In this document: piece by piece, positions 17,771-27,617 of the stretch
Layout of the letters: each line of letters begins with the position of its first letter
Position numbering within the stretch: the stretch's first letter is position 1
From: Bacteroidaceae bacterium
GTDB taxonomy: Bacteria; Bacteroidota; Bacteroidia; Bacteroidales; Bacteroidaceae
Assembly: GCA_017615835.1 (NCBI GenBank)
Contig: JAFZZI010000015.1
Location: 1-64,000 of the forward strand
Length of the DNA stretch: 64,000 nt
Direction: 5' to 3'
Notes under the pieces: model-generated
What the model was told of the DNA's origin: nothing
Seen by the model: the letters and a program-made list of their open reading frames with translations, nothing else
Databases searched by the model: none
Translations under genes and position numbers: made by a program

Positions 17771-19822
17771 CTATTGTTCAGTTCCTTTATTATTCAACAA
17801 TTCCAAAAAATCATCCTCACTCATCAGACGTATTCCCATCCGTTCAGCTTTTTCCCTCTTGGCAGGTCCCATGTTTTCACCGACAAGTACAAATGAGGTT
17901 TTGGAAGAAATGCTACTTGAATTCTTGCCGCCATTCTGCTCAATAATCTCCTTGTACTCTTCACGCGAGTGGATGGAAAACACTCCACTGATGACAATTG
18001 TCTTGCCAGACAGCAAATCAGACTCCCCACCTATAGAATCATCAGATAGTCTGGTCTGAAGTCCTATTGACTTAACCTTTGCGACTATGTCCTTGTTTAT
18101 AGGATCAGCAAAGTACTCAATAACACTACGGGCGATTTTCTCACCTATCTCATCAACCGCAATTAATTGTTCAAAAGAAGCGTTCTCAAGTGCGTCAAGC
18201 GACTTGAATGCTTTGGCCAGATTCTTCGCTACAACCTCGCCTACAAACCGTATTCCTAACGCGAATAACACCCTTTCAAATGGAACACTCTTACTATTCG
18301 CAATGGTTGAAACCATATTGTCTGCGGATTTGTCACCGATTCCTTCAAAATTGGTGATATCACTCGCCTTCAACGAGTAAAGGTCTGTAAAATCCTTAAC
18401 TATACCCTTTCGAAAGAAGAGATCGACAGTTTCGGGTCCTATTCCGTCAATAGCCATTGCCTTCCTGCTGATAAAGTGTTCAACACGACCCTTAATCTGT
18501 GGTGGACAAGATGAACTGTTGGGACAATAATTTGCAGATTCGCCCGCATATCTGACCAGTTCTGCACCGCACTCGGGACATTTACTAATGAACTTGATAC
18601 GACTGCCGGTCGATGCGTTGCGTGATGCAGTATCGACTGCTGTTATTTTAGGAATTATCTCACCTCCTTTCTCCACCCAAACCATGTCTCCGTTATGAAG
18701 ATCCAGATTCTCAACGAAATCCTGATTATGCAGCGTGGCTCTACGTACTGTTGTACCCGACAATATAACTGGTGCCAGATTGGCTACTGGAGTGACTGCT
18801 CCTGTCCTACCGACCTGATATGAGACACTTTCAAGTTTGGTAAGTGCCTTTTCTGCCTGGAACTTATATGCAATTGCCCAGCGAGGCGATTTGGACTTGT
18901 AACCAAGAATGTGCTGTTGACTTAATGAGTTCACCTTCAGGACAATACCGTCAGTAGCTACCGGAAGGTTCTTGCGCTCTGTGTCCCAGTAATTGATGAA
19001 ATCCATAACCTCATTTATGGTAGAACACTTGCGCATATGTTCAGATACCTTGAAACCCCAATTACGCGCTGCCAACATGTTCTCGTAATGACCTGCTTCC
19101 GGAAGTTCTTCGCCCAATAAGTAGTATAGATAAGAGTCAAGACCCCTTTGGGCAACGATTTCAGGATTCTGCAGCTTTAGAGTCCCTGAAGCTGCATTTC
19201 TTGGATTAGCGAACAATGGTTCCTCTTGAGATTCGCGCTCACGATTCAGAAGGTCGAAAGATTTCCATGGCATAAGAATTTCTCCTCTTATTTCAAACAC
19301 TCTCGGCCAACCTGAACCTGTTTTAAGAATCTGAGGTATACTACTGATTCTGCGTACGTTATCGGTCACATCATCACCCTTTACGCCATCCCCCCTGGTA
19401 ACCGCTTGTACAAGCCTGCCTTCTTGATAGACCAGCGAGATGGAAAGGCCGTCGTACTTAAGTTCACAGCATATCTCAAATGGCTGACCACCCAAAAGCG
19501 AACTTACACGACTGAAAAAATCAGAGACCTCAGCAGAACTATAGGTATTGTCAAGCGAAAGCATGGGATATTTGTGCTTAACCTGCCTAAAGCCCTTGGA
19601 CAGATCACTTCCTACACGTTGTGTAGGTGAATTGGAATCAGCCATGTCTGGATACAACTTCTCAAGATCGGAAAGCTCGCGCATCAGCCTGTCGAATTCG
19701 AAGTCAGAGACTACAGGAGAATTCTGCACATAGTACAACTGGTTGTATTCCCTAAGCAAGCGACGCAATTCGATAATCCTTGCCTTGTCTGTAGCCTCTA
19801 TGTCGTCAAAAAGATCCGGCAT
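17771..19822 (-). CDS. ligA: NAD-dependent DNA ligase LigA
   Basis: LigA seals nicks in replication and repair using NAD. With ATG at 19822 the protein has 683 residues. It has an Ia domain with the YY[11 protein letters not shown] signature, adenylation lysine Lys122 (ELKYDG), an OB fold, a Cys4 zinc finger (CPECGAEL...YCPNSSCP-type), helix-hairpin-helix repeats, and a C-terminal BRCT domain (about 595-675). An upstream in-frame start at 19885 exists, but those 21 residues are not conserved in character and cross the promoter-like TAATTTTG at about 19847. The gene heads the ligA-dapA-M23 operon and diverges from trmD. Confidence 0.96.
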   Translation of the reverse strand: MPDLFDDIEATDKARIIELRRLLREYNQLYYVQNSPVVSDFEFDRLMRELSDLEKLYPDMADSNSPTQRVGSDLSKGFRQVKHKYPMLSLDNTYSSAEVSDFFSRVSSLLGGQPFEICCELKYDGLSISLVYQEGRLVQAVTRGDGVKGDDVTDNVRRISSIPQILKTGSGWPRVFEIRGEILMPWKSFDLLNRERESQEEPLFANPRNAASGTLKLQNPEIVAQRGLDSYLYYLLGEELPEAGHYENMLAARNWGFKVSEHMRKCSTINEVMDFINYWDTERKNLPVATDGIVLKVNSLSQQHILGYKSKSPRWAIAYKFQAEKALTKLESVSYQVGRTGAVTPVANLAPVILSGTTVRRATLHNQDFVENLDLHNGDMVWVEKGGEIIPKITAVDTASRNASTGSRIKFISKCPECGAELVRYAGESANYCPNSSSCPPQIKGRVEHFISRKAMAIDGIGPETVDLFFRKGIVKDFTDLYSLKASDITNFEGIGDKSADNMVSTIANSKSVPFERVLFALGIRFVGEVVAKNLAKAFKSLDALENASFEQLIAVDEIGEKIARSVIEYFADPINKDIVAKVKSIGLQTRLSDDSIGGESDLLSGKTIVISGVFSIHSREEYKEIIEQNGGKNSSSISSKTSFVLVGENMGPAKREKAERMGIRLMSEDDFLELLNNKGTEQ

Positions 19823-19921
19823 ATTCACTCTTATCCTGCATGATTTATGCAAAATTAGCTCATTTTGGATAAAGATTTCTACCAAATGGGCGTATAATTC
19901 TCCACAATCGGCTTTTTTTTA

Positions 19922-19929
19922 TATTTTTG
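19922..19929 (+). promoter_or_regulatory. -7 box for trmD
   Basis: TATTTTTG lies 20 bp ahead of the trmD ATG at 19950, giving a predicted leader of roughly 15 nt. No clear -33 TTTG is at the right distance. Confidence 0.5.
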
Positions 19930-19949
19930 TCAAACAACAATGCGTAATT

Positions 19950-20624
19950 ATGCGTATCGATATTCTGACAGTATTTCCGGAGATGATTGAGGGGTTCTTC
20001 AACTGCTCCATACTAGCCAGAGCTCAGAAGGCCGGATTAGCGGAAATACACCTGCACAATATACGGGACTACACTACTGACAAGCACCACAAGACCGATG
20101 ACTACCCCTTTGGAGGTTGTGCGGGACTGGTTATGAAGATAGAACCCATTGACCGGTGTATCAGTACGTTGAAGGCAGAACGCAGTTATGACGAAATAGT
20201 ATATACATCACCGGACGGTGAAAAGTTCGACCAGAAAAAAGCGAACTCGATGTCTATGCTTGGTAACATAATTATCCTTTGCGGCCACTATAAGGGCATT
20301 GACTATAGAATACGCGAGCACCTTATCACACGCGAGATAAGCATCGGCGACTATGTATTGACTGGCGGAGAAATAGCTGCAGCTGTTATGGCTGACAGTA
20401 TTGTGAGGCTCATTCCCGGTGTACTCAGCGATGAGCAATCTGCACTGTCTGACAGTTTTCAGGACAATCTTCTGGCCCCGCCAATATATACAAGACCAGC
20501 CGAATACAACGGCTGGAAAGTGCCTGAGATACTATTGTCAGGCAACCAGTCCAAAATTAGCGATTGGGAGCTAAGACAGTCGCTTGAAAGAACTCTCAGA
20601 CTGCGCCCCGACCTTATATCCTAA
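19950..20624 (+). CDS. trmD: tRNA (guanine37-N1)-methyltransferase
   Basis: TrmD methylates G37 next to the anticodon using SAM and so prevents +1 frameshifting. The protein has 224 residues and starts with the family signature [13 protein letters not shown]. The trefoil-knot SAM site is seen in [12 protein letters not shown] and [12 protein letters not shown] (about 110-140). The catalytic Asp region lies in the C-terminal half. Length and motifs are typical. The longer in-frame reading upstream from 19743 has no TrmD-like sequence. Here the gene stands alone, not with rplS/rimM. Its stop overlaps the convergent pyrD stop by 4 bp. Confidence 0.96.
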   Translation: MRIDILTVFPEMIEGFFNCSILARAQKAGLAEIHLHNIRDYTTDKHHKTDDYPFGGCAGLVMKIEPIDRCISTLKAERSYDEIVYTSPDGEKFDQKKANSMSMLGNIIILCGHYKGIDYRIREHLITREISIGDYVLTGGEIAAAVMADSIVRLIPGVLSDEQSALSDSFQDNLLAPPIYTRPAEYNGWKVPEILLSGNQSKISDWELRQSLERTLRLRPDLIS

Positions 20625-21532
20625 CACTCCAGGGCTCCGATAATCTGCTTTACGGACGAATAGCCGTGACGGTCAAGATATGCACTAATCCCATCAATAA
20701 CCTTCACTGACACCGAGGGATCAATAAAATTAGCCGTACCTATTTCTATGGCAGATGCTCCTGCTAGCATAAATTCTATAGCATCAGAAGCACTGCAGAT
20801 ACCACCAATACCAATGACAGGAATTCGGACGGCCTTATATGTTTGCCAGACCATCCTCAATGCGACAGGCTTTACAGCCGGGCCGCTAAGCCCTCCTGTC
20901 ACTGTTGAAAGAAGCGGTTTTCTACTCTCGGCATCAATAGCCATGCCGAGCAAAGTGTTTATGAGCGAGACGGCATCAGCTCCGGCAGATTCTGCAGCAC
21001 GGGCCATTTCGGTAATATCCGTTACATTAGGCGACAACTTAACTATCAGCGTCTTGAGATATACTTTTCGGACTGCAGAAACGACCGCGAAAACACTTTC
21101 AGCCTTAACGCCGAAAGCCATACCACCCTCCTTGACATTTGGACATGAAATGTTAAGCTCTATAGCCGGAATTCCTTCAAGCCGATTTAAGGCTGAAGCT
21201 GTTTCCATGTAGTCATCAATGGACGAACCTGATACATTTACTATGGTTTGACATCCAAGTGTATGCACCATGGGATAGATGTGTTCTACAAAATAATCAA
21301 CCCCCTTATTTTGAAGCCCAACTGCATTTAACATTCCAGAAGGGGTTTCAGCCATCCTGGGATAGGGATTACCTTCTCTTGCCTTATTGGTCGTACCTTT
21401 TACAATGACCGCGCCAAGGCGTGAAATATCCATGAAATCAGCATATTCAACACCATAACCAAAAGTGCCTGAAGCAGTCATTACCGGATTGGACATGACT
21501 AGTCCGCCTATTGTAGTCTTTAAATCTGCCAT
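20621..21532 (-). CDS. pyrD: Dihydroorotate dehydrogenase, class 1B catalytic subunit
   Basis: PyrD oxidises dihydroorotate to orotate in pyrimidine synthesis, with FMN. The class 1B form is cytosolic and passes electrons to PyrK. The protein has 303 residues. Visible motifs are [13 protein letters not shown] at the N-terminus, [13 protein letters not shown] with the class 1 catalytic Cys, an FMN-phosphate site [14 protein letters not shown], and [10 protein letters not shown]. The start lies inside the end of pyrK (13-bp overlap), so the two are co-translated, which fits the PyrD2K2 heterotetramer. Confidence 0.95.
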   Translation of the reverse strand: MADLKTTIGGLVMSNPVMTASGTFGYGVEYADFMDISRLGAVIVKGTTNKAREGNPYPRMAETPSGMLNAVGLQNKGVDYFVEHIYPMVHTLGCQTIVNVSGSSIDDYMETASALNRLEGIPAIELNISCPNVKEGGMAFGVKAESVFAVVSAVRKVYLKTLIVKLSPNVTDITEMARAAESAGADAVSLINTLLGMAIDAESRKPLLSTVTGGLSGPAVKPVALRMVWQTYKAVRIPVIGIGGICSASDAIEFMLAGASAIEIGTANFIDPSVSVKVIDGISAYLDRHGYSSVKQIIGALEC

Positions 21533-22296
21533 AACAATTCTTCGATTGAAAATACTGGACCATCTTTACATACGCAGAGATTCCCCTTGCGGGTCTTTTC
21601 AACACAACACAGGCATGCTCCTATTCCACATGCCATCATGTGCTCAAGCGAAACCTGGCAGGCAACGCCATTACGTAAGGCATAGCCTGCAACGGCCTTC
21701 AACATTGGTGTCGGACCGCAAGCGTAAATGACATCAAAATTTTCATTCTGCAATACATGGTGGTCTGTTACTACCCCACGCTCACCGAAGGAACCGTCAT
21801 CGGTAGTGGCATACACTTTTCCCAGTTTTTCAAAGTCTTCCAAACGCAACAAGTTCGAAACAGTACGCCCTCCAAACAAAAATGTGGGACTAATACCATG
21901 TGAGGCGAAATATTTCCCAAGGAGATATAGTGGTGCGACACCAACCCCGCCACCTGCCAACAAGGGATAACGGGAGCGTAATGAGGTACAATCGAAGCCA
22001 TTGCCCAAAGGTAGCAGAACATTTACAGAATCTCCGGGTTTCAACTTTGATAGCTGTTCGGTACCTGCTCCAACCTTTCTGATCAAAAAACTGACGGTGT
22101 TACGCACCATGTCTGTGTCATGGATGGAAATAGGTCTGCGTAAGAATGTCTTTGCAGAACCTTCTACCATAAATTCAGCAAATTGGCCAGGATTCACTTC
22201 AGGTAGTCCCTCAGGACAAGTCAACTTAAGCAGAAAGGTATCAACTGATACATTCCTGCAACTGTCGACAATAAGATCAAATTGATATTTCTTCAT
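21520..22296 (-). CDS. pyrK: Dihydroorotate dehydrogenase electron-transfer subunit
   Basis: PyrK carries FAD and a [2Fe-2S] cluster and moves electrons from PyrD to NAD+. With ATG at 22296 it has 258 residues. It has an FAD-binding barrel with RRPISIHD, an NAD domain with [17 protein letters not shown], and a C-terminal cysteine cluster ([10 protein letters not shown] ... LCVC) for the iron-sulfur centre. A longer reading from 22368 adds residues upstream of the promoter and is unlikely. The consensus promoter at 22306-22337 is so close that the mRNA leader should be only a few nucleotides. Confidence 0.93.
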   Translation of the reverse strand: MKKYQFDLIVDSCRNVSVDTFLLKLTCPEGLPEVNPGQFAEFMVEGSAKTFLRRPISIHDTDMVRNTVSFLIRKVGAGTEQLSKLKPGDSVNVLLPLGNGFDCTSLRSRYPLLAGGGVGVAPLYLLGKYFASHGISPTFLFGGRTVSNLLRLEDFEKLGKVYATTDDGSFGERGVVTDHHVLQNENFDVIYACGPTPMLKAVAGYALRNGVACQVSLEHMMACGIGACLCCVEKTRKGNLCVCKDGPVFSIEELLWQI

Positions 22297-22305
22297 AATC
22301 AACTG

Positions 22306-22337
22306 CAAAAATACAGCATGTCGTGGGGAGTGGCAAA
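22306..22337 (-). promoter_or_regulatory. Promoter of pyrK-pyrD
   Basis: On the minus strand: -33 TTTG (22334-22337), a 20-bp spacer, -7 TATTTTTG (22306-22313). The G of the -7 box is 10 bp from the ATG, which implies a very short leader. Confidence 0.8.
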
Positions 22338-22429
22338 TAAAAAAAGCTTCACCCACGACATTAAACACAACCTCTCAGATCGACTTGAGTCCAGTCTGAC
22401 AGAAATTCAGTATTTTCAGTATTTCAAGA

Positions 22430-23356
22430 TTACCACTCTTCTGAAACGTTCTTGAACTCATTCCACTCAAGATGCCTGGAATAGTTCCATTTCTGGCCTC
22501 TTGGGACAGTGACCTTGCACGTCTCCTTTGTTGACGCGTCAAACACCGTAGGGCAGTTATGTGGCGGGAAAATGTTGGGCGAATATATATATGCCAGACT
22601 AGGACAATTCTTGAAGGCATCCACGCCGATAATTCTTACGCTGCGCCCCAAACGGATTTCCTGTAATTTGGTACAGTTTGTGAATGCGTAATCACTTATG
22701 GCTGTCACATCATTACCCATTGTTACTTTCACAAGGTTCTCGTTACCTTTGAATGCTTCGGGACATACGAATGACACCTCATGTGGCAGTTCATACTCAG
22801 TACCCGATTTCTTAACCGGATAGATGACCAGCATTTTCTTGTCCTTGCTGAAAAGCACACCGTCTTCGTCTGTGTACGAGACATTATTCGGTGAGACCTT
22901 AACCTCTTTAAGTGAAGTACAGTCTTTAAAGGCATTTCTGATAATACCTACGCTATAAGGTATGGAAACACTGGTAATCTGATTACAGCCATAGAAGGCA
23001 TTCTCATCAATCTGGATAACTTGAAACACAAACTCGTCGTGATCTCCCGACGTCACAAACGAGGGGATTTCAATCTGCCCCTTATACTTGCTCTTGCCGT
23101 CATCGAACGAAGTACGTCCATCACGATCCCAAGTCAGAGCCACGTGGCCAAAATTGTCAAGAATTGTATAATACAGAGTAGTGCCGTTGCTATACTTCAC
23201 CTTTATAACGTCATCCTCAACTTGACTGTTAAGTTGCTTGACAAGCATTGTCTGCCAAACCTCCTGAGAACCACTGCCGATTTCCTGGGCAACCTTGCTA
23301 GTTTTGCATCCCGCAAAACTTAACAGAATAACTGCGAAAAACAACACCTTCTTCAT
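22430..23356 (-). CDS. BspA-like leucine-rich-repeat lipoprotein
   Basis: This 308-residue protein has a lipoprotein signal (MKKVLFFAVILLSFAGC, lipobox FAGC). After an N-terminal beta-rich region come LRR_5-type repeats of about 23 residues (e.g. IDENAFYGCNQITSVSIPYS, IRNAFKDCTSLKEVKV, ISDYAFTNCTKLQEIRLGRS, IGVDAFKNCPSLAYIY). Such repeats form surface-exposed solenoids in oral and gut Bacteroidales and often bind host or bacterial proteins, so an outer-surface location is likely. ATG 23356 is fixed by the lipobox. A consensus promoter is directly upstream. The gene is monocistronic. Confidence 0.88.
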   Translation of the reverse strand: MKKVLFFAVILLSFAGCKTSKVAQEIGSGSQEVWQTMLVKQLNSQVEDDVIKVKYSNGTTLYYTILDNFGHVALTWDRDGRTSFDDGKSKYKGQIEIPSFVTSGDHDEFVFQVIQIDENAFYGCNQITSVSIPYSVGIIRNAFKDCTSLKEVKVSPNNVSYTDEDGVLFSKDKKMLVIYPVKKSGTEYELPHEVSFVCPEAFKGNENLVKVTMGNDVTAISDYAFTNCTKLQEIRLGRSVRIIGVDAFKNCPSLAYIYSPNIFPPHNCPTVFDASTKETCKVTVPRGQKWNYSRHLEWNEFKNVSEEW

Positions 23357-23387
23357 ATAGTTTCGTTTTTGATGATTGTTACACAAG

Positions 23388-23419
23388 CAAAGTTATGTGA
23401 CCGCAGTGACAAATCCAAA
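23388..23419 (-). promoter_or_regulatory. Promoter of the LRR lipoprotein gene
   Basis: On the minus strand: -33 TTTG (23416-23419), 20-bp spacer, -7 TAACTTTG (23388-23395), 32 bp ahead of ATG 23356. Confidence 0.85.
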
Positions 23420-23973
23420 TATTTGTGAAAAAAATTGTACTATGTAAAAATGATTTTTTCCATATCAGATGATATGTGCAAGTTCTAAGCATACATCCAT
23501 TTGTAAATAGTTTAATTTCGTAAACACGACGATAAGGAATAATGTCATTGTTGTTGCTATAATGTATTTACAAATGATTGTTTAATGATTAGTTATATTA
23601 ACAGATTTCAACATTAATATTCAGACAAATATTCAGAAAGCCAAATAATCATAATCACCATAAAACCAATATATTTACACCTATTTATATTTATCGTTTT
23701 ATAAAGATATGCGATAATATATGCAAAATTAGGAACAACAGTGTTAATTAGCCCTCAATGTCGATATAGTATATTGATTCCCAGCCTATTCATATAAAAT
23801 TATAAACTAAATTCAATGCTATTTCCTGGGTATTTTTATAATATTTCACATCTGTGCAGGTATCCGTATTGTACAACCGTAAACAGCAGATGTCTGACAC
23901 AAAAATAAATCAAATATCCATATGTGGATTTGTCCGAAATATGTATTTTTGCACATAAGTAAATTGTAAAACA
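23420..23973. other. AT-rich intergenic region ahead of the XRE regulator
   Basis: These roughly 550 bp are strongly AT-rich and carry no convincing reading frame or RNA gene. Near the right end are an operator-like palindrome ATCCA-TATG-TGGAT (23916-23929) and a -7 box TATTTTTG (23944-23951) for the downstream regulator. The rest shows no structure I can name. Confidence 0.5.
23916..23929. promoter_or_regulatory. Putative operator of the XRE regulator
   Basis: The arms ATCCA and TGGAT flank TATG, a 14-bp near-perfect dyad. It lies 15 bp upstream of the -7 box, in the region between -33 and -7, where binding would block transcription. Autoregulation by the adjacent XRE protein is an inference. 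Confidence 0.4.
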
Positions 23974-24405
23974 ATGATGAAGGACAGGATTCAGGCAATA
24001 ATTGACAAAAAACATATGAGCCAGTCTCAGTTTGCAGATACCATTGGCGTGCAGAGGTCAACTCTTCATCATATTTTGAGCGGAAGAAACAACCCAAGCC
24101 TTGAAGTTATCTCAAAAATCCACTCGGCCTACCCTGATATTGACCTTGATTGGATTTTTACTGGTAGTTATAAGAATGCCGTTAACGATGCGGACGATAA
24201 TGGAGGTCGTCAAGGTGAGTTATTCCTGCGTGAAAATGGATTATTCCGAGAAACAACTGGGATTTCATCAGAAAACGCCAGCAATACAAATAACAAGATT
24301 ATATCAGATGGTGTTGTACATGCCAACAAATCAATCTGTTCTGACAGGAAAATAACCCAGGTGATTGTAGTTTATTCTGATGGTACGACAGAAAGCTTAA
24401 TCTGA
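23974..24405 (+). CDS. XRE-family helix-turn-helix transcriptional regulator
   Basis: This protein has 143 residues. Residues 1-60 form a Cro/C1-type HTH (MSQSQFADTIGVQRSTLHH as helices 2-3, followed by LSGRNNPSLEVISKI). The middle is polar and low in conservation. The C-terminal strand segment (RKITQVIVVYSDGTTESL) resembles the beta tail seen on chromosomal XRE regulators of Bacteroidales. The target is unknown; an operator-like dyad sits upstream of its own promoter. Tandem ATGs at 23974 and 23977 are both possible starts. A strong hairpin follows. Confidence 0.85.
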   Translation: MMKDRIQAIIDKKHMSQSQFADTIGVQRSTLHHILSGRNNPSLEVISKIHSAYPDIDLDWIFTGSYKNAVNDADDNGGRQGELFLRENGLFRETTGISSENASNTNNKIISDGVVHANKSICSDRKITQVIVVYSDGTTESLI

Positions 24406-24443
24406 CACCTGCCTCATATCAACATTCATCACATAACATATAA

Positions 24444-24479
24444 ATAAAGGTGCCTGTCACAAATGACAGACACCTTTAT
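24444..24479. terminator. Bidirectional terminator between the XRE gene and pepD
   Basis: Arms ATAAAGGTGCCTGTCA (24444-24459) and TGACAGACACCTTTAT (24464-24479) pair over 16 bp with one mismatch around a 4-nt loop. It separates convergent genes. Confidence 0.85.
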
Positions 24480-24506
24480 CAGATTTAAGCAGAATTCCGA
24501 CAACGA

Positions 24507-25964
24507 TTATACCTTGGGAATTACCTCCAGAACCGCCTTCAGAAAATCCCATACTTTTTGTACCGATGGTATAAATGCTCTCTCATCCGGTGAATGCGGA
24601 CTCATGAGAGTCGGACCGCAAGAGACCATGTCCCAGTGAGGATAGGCACCACTCAGTATTCCACACTCCAAGCCTGCATGAACTGCAACTATAGCAGGTT
24701 CTTTACCGAACATATCTGTATAGACCTTCTTCATTGTATGGAGGATTGGAGAAGCAGAGTTAGGAGCCCATCCGGAATAACCGCCCGAGAATTTAACCTT
24801 AGCACCTGCCAGTGAGAAAACGGAATCTATCCTATCAGCTAACTGATTTTTTGCCGAATCAACAGAACTTCTCAGAAGACAACTAACACTAAACCTACCA
24901 TCCGCAATTTTGACCATAGCCATATTATTTGATGTCTCAACAAGACCTGGCATTTGGTCGCTCATCCTCTCAACGCCATTGGGACAGGCCTGAATAGCGC
25001 GAATAAACCTAAGAGCAGCATCGTCGTCAACATACTTTTTGTCAGGATTATCGCACGGCTCAAAAATGCACATGCAATCCGGATCCGTAATACAATATTC
25101 TTCCTTTATCTCGGCAAAGATAGCATTCACAGTCCTTGAAGCCTTTTTAATCTTGTTGCCTGGAATGTAAACAGATGAAAAGCACTCTCTTGGAATAGCA
25201 TTTCTGAGAGTACCACCCTCCATTTTTACCAGTTTAGCGCCTACTTTTTCAACAAGTGCATAGATGAGCCGTGCTGAAACCTTGTTTGCGTTTGCCCGAT
25301 ACAAGTTTATGTCAAGCCCAGAATGACCACCCTTGAAGCCCTTTACTGTCAACGAATAGCAAACATACCCCTTCGGTATGGTTCTGCGCCAATAAGTTGA
25401 TGTTGCAGTGGCATCAAGCCCACCTGCACAACCTATGTACAGTTCGCCCTCTGTTTCCGAATCCAGATTGATGAGTATGTCACCCTTTAGAATGCCAGGC
25501 TTAAGTGTGTTTGCACCTGTCATTCCAGTTTCCTCATCGTATGTTGCGAGAAGTTCTATTGGGCCATGCCTGACGTCTTTTGATTCCAATATTGCCATTG
25601 CCAAAGCAAGTCCTAGTCCATTGTCAGCACCAAGGGTGGTTCCTTTAGCCTTAAGCCAATCTCCATCAACCCATGTTTCTATGGGATCTGTCTCAAAGTC
25701 GTGGATTACATCTGAATTCTTCTGGGGAACCATATCCATGTGACCTTGAAGTATAACTCCCTTTAGATCTTCGTATCCGGGTGTTGCAGGAACACGCATG
25801 ATAACATTTCCCGGCTCATCAGCGAATGCTTCAATACCACGCTTCTTAGCCCAATCCAAAAGATAGGCGCGTATCTTTTCCTCATGCTTTGATGGACGTG
25901 GTTGACGTGTAATGCCATAAAAGTTACCAAAAACAATTTTCGGCTCTAAATCATTGATTGTCAT
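24507..25964 (-). CDS. pepD: Aminoacyl-histidine dipeptidase (M20 family)
   Basis: This is a cytosolic di-zinc peptidase of 485 residues that hydrolyses Xaa-His and related dipeptides. M20 metal-site motifs are clear: GHMDMVPQK (His and Asp), TTLGADNGLG (bridging Asp) and YDEETGMTGA (catalytic Glu pair). The C-terminal lobe has the final His ligand in SPHSPDE. The length matches the PepD family. The start is 2 bp after the holA stop, so the two genes are probably co-transcribed. No functional link between them is obvious. Confidence 0.93.
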   Translation of the reverse strand: MTINDLEPKIVFGNFYGITRQPRPSKHEEKIRAYLLDWAKKRGIEAFADEPGNVIMRVPATPGYEDLKGVILQGHMDMVPQKNSDVIHDFETDPIETWVDGDWLKAKGTTLGADNGLGLALAMAILESKDVRHGPIELLATYDEETGMTGANTLKPGILKGDILINLDSETEGELYIGCAGGLDATATSTYWRRTIPKGYVCYSLTVKGFKGGHSGLDINLYRANANKVSARLIYALVEKVGAKLVKMEGGTLRNAIPRECFSSVYIPGNKIKKASRTVNAIFAEIKEEYCITDPDCMCIFEPCDNPDKKYVDDDAALRFIRAIQACPNGVERMSDQMPGLVETSNNMAMVKIADGRFSVSCLLRSSVDSAKNQLADRIDSVFSLAGAKVKFSGGYSGWAPNSASPILHTMKKVYTDMFGKEPAIVAVHAGLECGILSGAYPHWDMVSCGPTLMSPHSPDERAFIPSVQKVWDFLKAVLEVIPKV

Positions 25965-25966
25965 AA

Positions 25967-27004
25967 TTATATATCGTTTGGTTGTTTGTGCATTATACTA
26001 AAGACCATCTCTCTGAGAAGCCCTTCAACCGAGTTGCCGGTAGTGTTGACACCCTTTGAACGTGCATCAGTATATCTGAGTTCTGAAATTATTCTCATAA
26101 CATCGCAAGCGTTGTAGTTCTTCATGCCTGTAATGTAATCCTTCACCCCCCAGGTACTTTTCAAACCCAACTGCTCAGCTATACCCTTCTCTGTTTTATC
26201 AGGAGCGTACCATGCCAGCATCAGGTTTGAAAAAAACTGAAACAGCACGGCAGCTACCATTTGGATCGAATAATTCTTTGAATTTTTTTCGTAATAGACT
26301 GCAATTTGGTTGACTTTGAAAATATTCTTTTGTACGACAGCGTTTCTGAATTCAAAAATATTATAATCCTTGCTTATACCCACCATACGTTCAACCAGTT
26401 CCGGGGTTATATTATTGGTACCACAAGGAAGAGCAACAGTCAGTTTTTCCATTTCTTTGGATATACGGCTGAGATCCGGGCCGATAAACTCAACCATCAT
26501 TGAGCTACTTTTTGAATCAATCGATAAACCCTTTGACAAAGATAACTCGCTCACAAAGTGCAACACCTGCTCATCATTCAGCCTTTTTGATGAAAAAAGA
26601 ATTCCTTTAGCAGCAATATCGGAAGCAACTTTCTTGCGTTTGTCAAGAACTCCATTCTTATGACAAAAAACCAACACGGTTCTGGGCTGAGGCATAGTCA
26701 GGTATGCAGACAATAATTCGACATCCTTTGCAAGATGCTGAGCCTCCTTTACAATAATGACTTGCCTTTCCCCTATCATCGGGAAAGACCTGGCGCGCTC
26801 TAGCACTGCTTGCATAGATGTATCCAATGAATAGACCTCTATCTGATTAAAGTCACGTTCCTCTTCAGGTATGGCATGTTCCTCAATATAGTCGGAAATG
26901 CAATCAATAAAATACGGCTCTTCACCCATCAGATAATAGATGGGGCGATATGTACCACTCTTCAGTTCTGACATAATCTGAATGAAAGAGAGTTCAAGGG
27001 CCAT
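25967..27004 (-). CDS. holA: DNA polymerase III subunit delta
   Basis: HolA is the clamp-loader wrench that opens the beta clamp. The protein has 345 residues. The N-terminal region has the FLMGEEPYFID-type start (YYLMGEEPYFIDCI), then a degenerate AAA+ fold without functional Walker A, and the C-terminal collar domain includes VVQKNIFKVNQIAVYYEKN. It diverges from the HsdR_N-domain gene over 58 bp. A TATATTTG -7 candidate on the minus strand lies at 27051-27058, so its promoter reaches the start of the divergent gene. Confidence 0.9.
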   Translation of the reverse strand: MALELSFIQIMSELKSGTYRPIYYLMGEEPYFIDCISDYIEEHAIPEEERDFNQIEVYSLDTSMQAVLERARSFPMIGERQVIIVKEAQHLAKDVELLSAYLTMPQPRTVLVFCHKNGVLDKRKKVASDIAAKGILFSSKRLNDEQVLHFVSELSLSKGLSIDSKSSSMMVEFIGPDLSRISKEMEKLTVALPCGTNNITPELVERMVGISKDYNIFEFRNAVVQKNIFKVNQIAVYYEKNSKNYSIQMVAAVLFQFFSNLMLAWYAPDKTEKGIAEQLGLKSTWGVKDYITGMKNYNACDVMRIISELRYTDARSKGVNTTGNSVEGLLREMVFSIMHKQPNDI

Positions 27005-27062
27005 AATACGTAATTAATTACAAATTTGCTATCTTCGCAATACGGTTTTACAAATATAGTCA

Positions 27063-27512
27063 ATGTTGGAATTGAATCTGCCATTCTGCGAGTTAAAAAT
27101 AAGACTCAACAAAGACAACACCGAAGTTTGGGATTTTATCAGGCGTAAATATGTCTGCTTCACTCCAGAGGAAAATGTACGCCAGCACTTTGTAAAATAT
27201 CTTGTCTATTATAAGGGTTACCCAGCCTCCCATCTGATGAACGAAGTGACACTCAATCTCAACGGGCTATCGAAACGGTGCGACACAGTAGCATACGACC
27301 GCCAGTTGATTCCGAGAGTAATTGTCGAATACAAAGCACCACACATTCAAATAGACCAACGTGTGTTTACACAGGTATCGCGGTATAACATGGTTCTCAA
27401 AGTAGATTATCTGATAGTAAGCAATGGCCTAAAGCACTACTGTATCAGAATGAACTACGAAGAAGGCAGCTATGACTTCGTCAATGAAATTCCGAATTAT
27501 ACCTCATTGTGA
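27063..27512 (+). CDS. Stand-alone HsdR_N-type nuclease-like domain protein
   Basis: This protein has 149 residues and matches the small 'type I restriction enzyme R protein N-terminal' (HSDR_N_2) family. A PD-(D/E)xK core is visible: Glu38 in an early helix (PEENVRQ), Asp74 (KRCDTVAYD), then Glu89 and Lys91 in VEYKAP. There is no helicase, specificity or methylase subunit around it, so it is not a restriction system. It diverges from holA, an arrangement I recall as common in Bacteroidales. This suggests a housekeeping DNA-processing role, but the function is unknown. Confidence 0.8.
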   Translation: MLELNLPFCELKIRLNKDNTEVWDFIRRKYVCFTPEENVRQHFVKYLVYYKGYPASHLMNEVTLNLNGLSKRCDTVAYDRQLIPRVIVEYKAPHIQIDQRVFTQVSRYNMVLKVDYLIVSNGLKHYCIRMNYEEGSYDFVNEIPNYTSL

Positions 27513-27551
27513 AATAAAATAGATTCGGTAAGTATAGAACTGTTTATCAAT

Positions 27552-27587
27552 AAAAAAGAGTCCGATGAAGTACCGGACTCTTTTTTT
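27552..27587. terminator. Terminator between the HsdR_N gene and the Zn-ribbon gene
   Basis: AAAAAAGAGTCCG (27552-27564) pairs with CGGACTCTTTTTTT (27574-27587) around a 9-nt loop. Its A and T flanks make it usable in both directions between convergent genes. Confidence 0.88.
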
Positions 27588-27617
27588 GTGGGAGGTGACA
27601 CAAAAATGTCATAAAGT

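Noticed and set aside
19743-19949. Upstream in-frame extension of trmD
   Set aside because: The extra 69 codons have no TrmD similarity, cross the ligA start and include the trmD -7 box.
20748-21212. Plus-strand open frame opposite pyrD
   Set aside because: Antisense shadow of a well-supported enzyme gene with no family resemblance.
24507-27004. Functional operon linking pepD with holA
   Set aside because: The 2-bp spacing supports co-transcription, but peptide hydrolysis and clamp loading share no pathway, so I propose no joint function.
27063-27512. Type I restriction-modification system
   Set aside because: Only a stand-alone N-terminal-like domain is present; no helicase, methylase or specificity subunit nearby.
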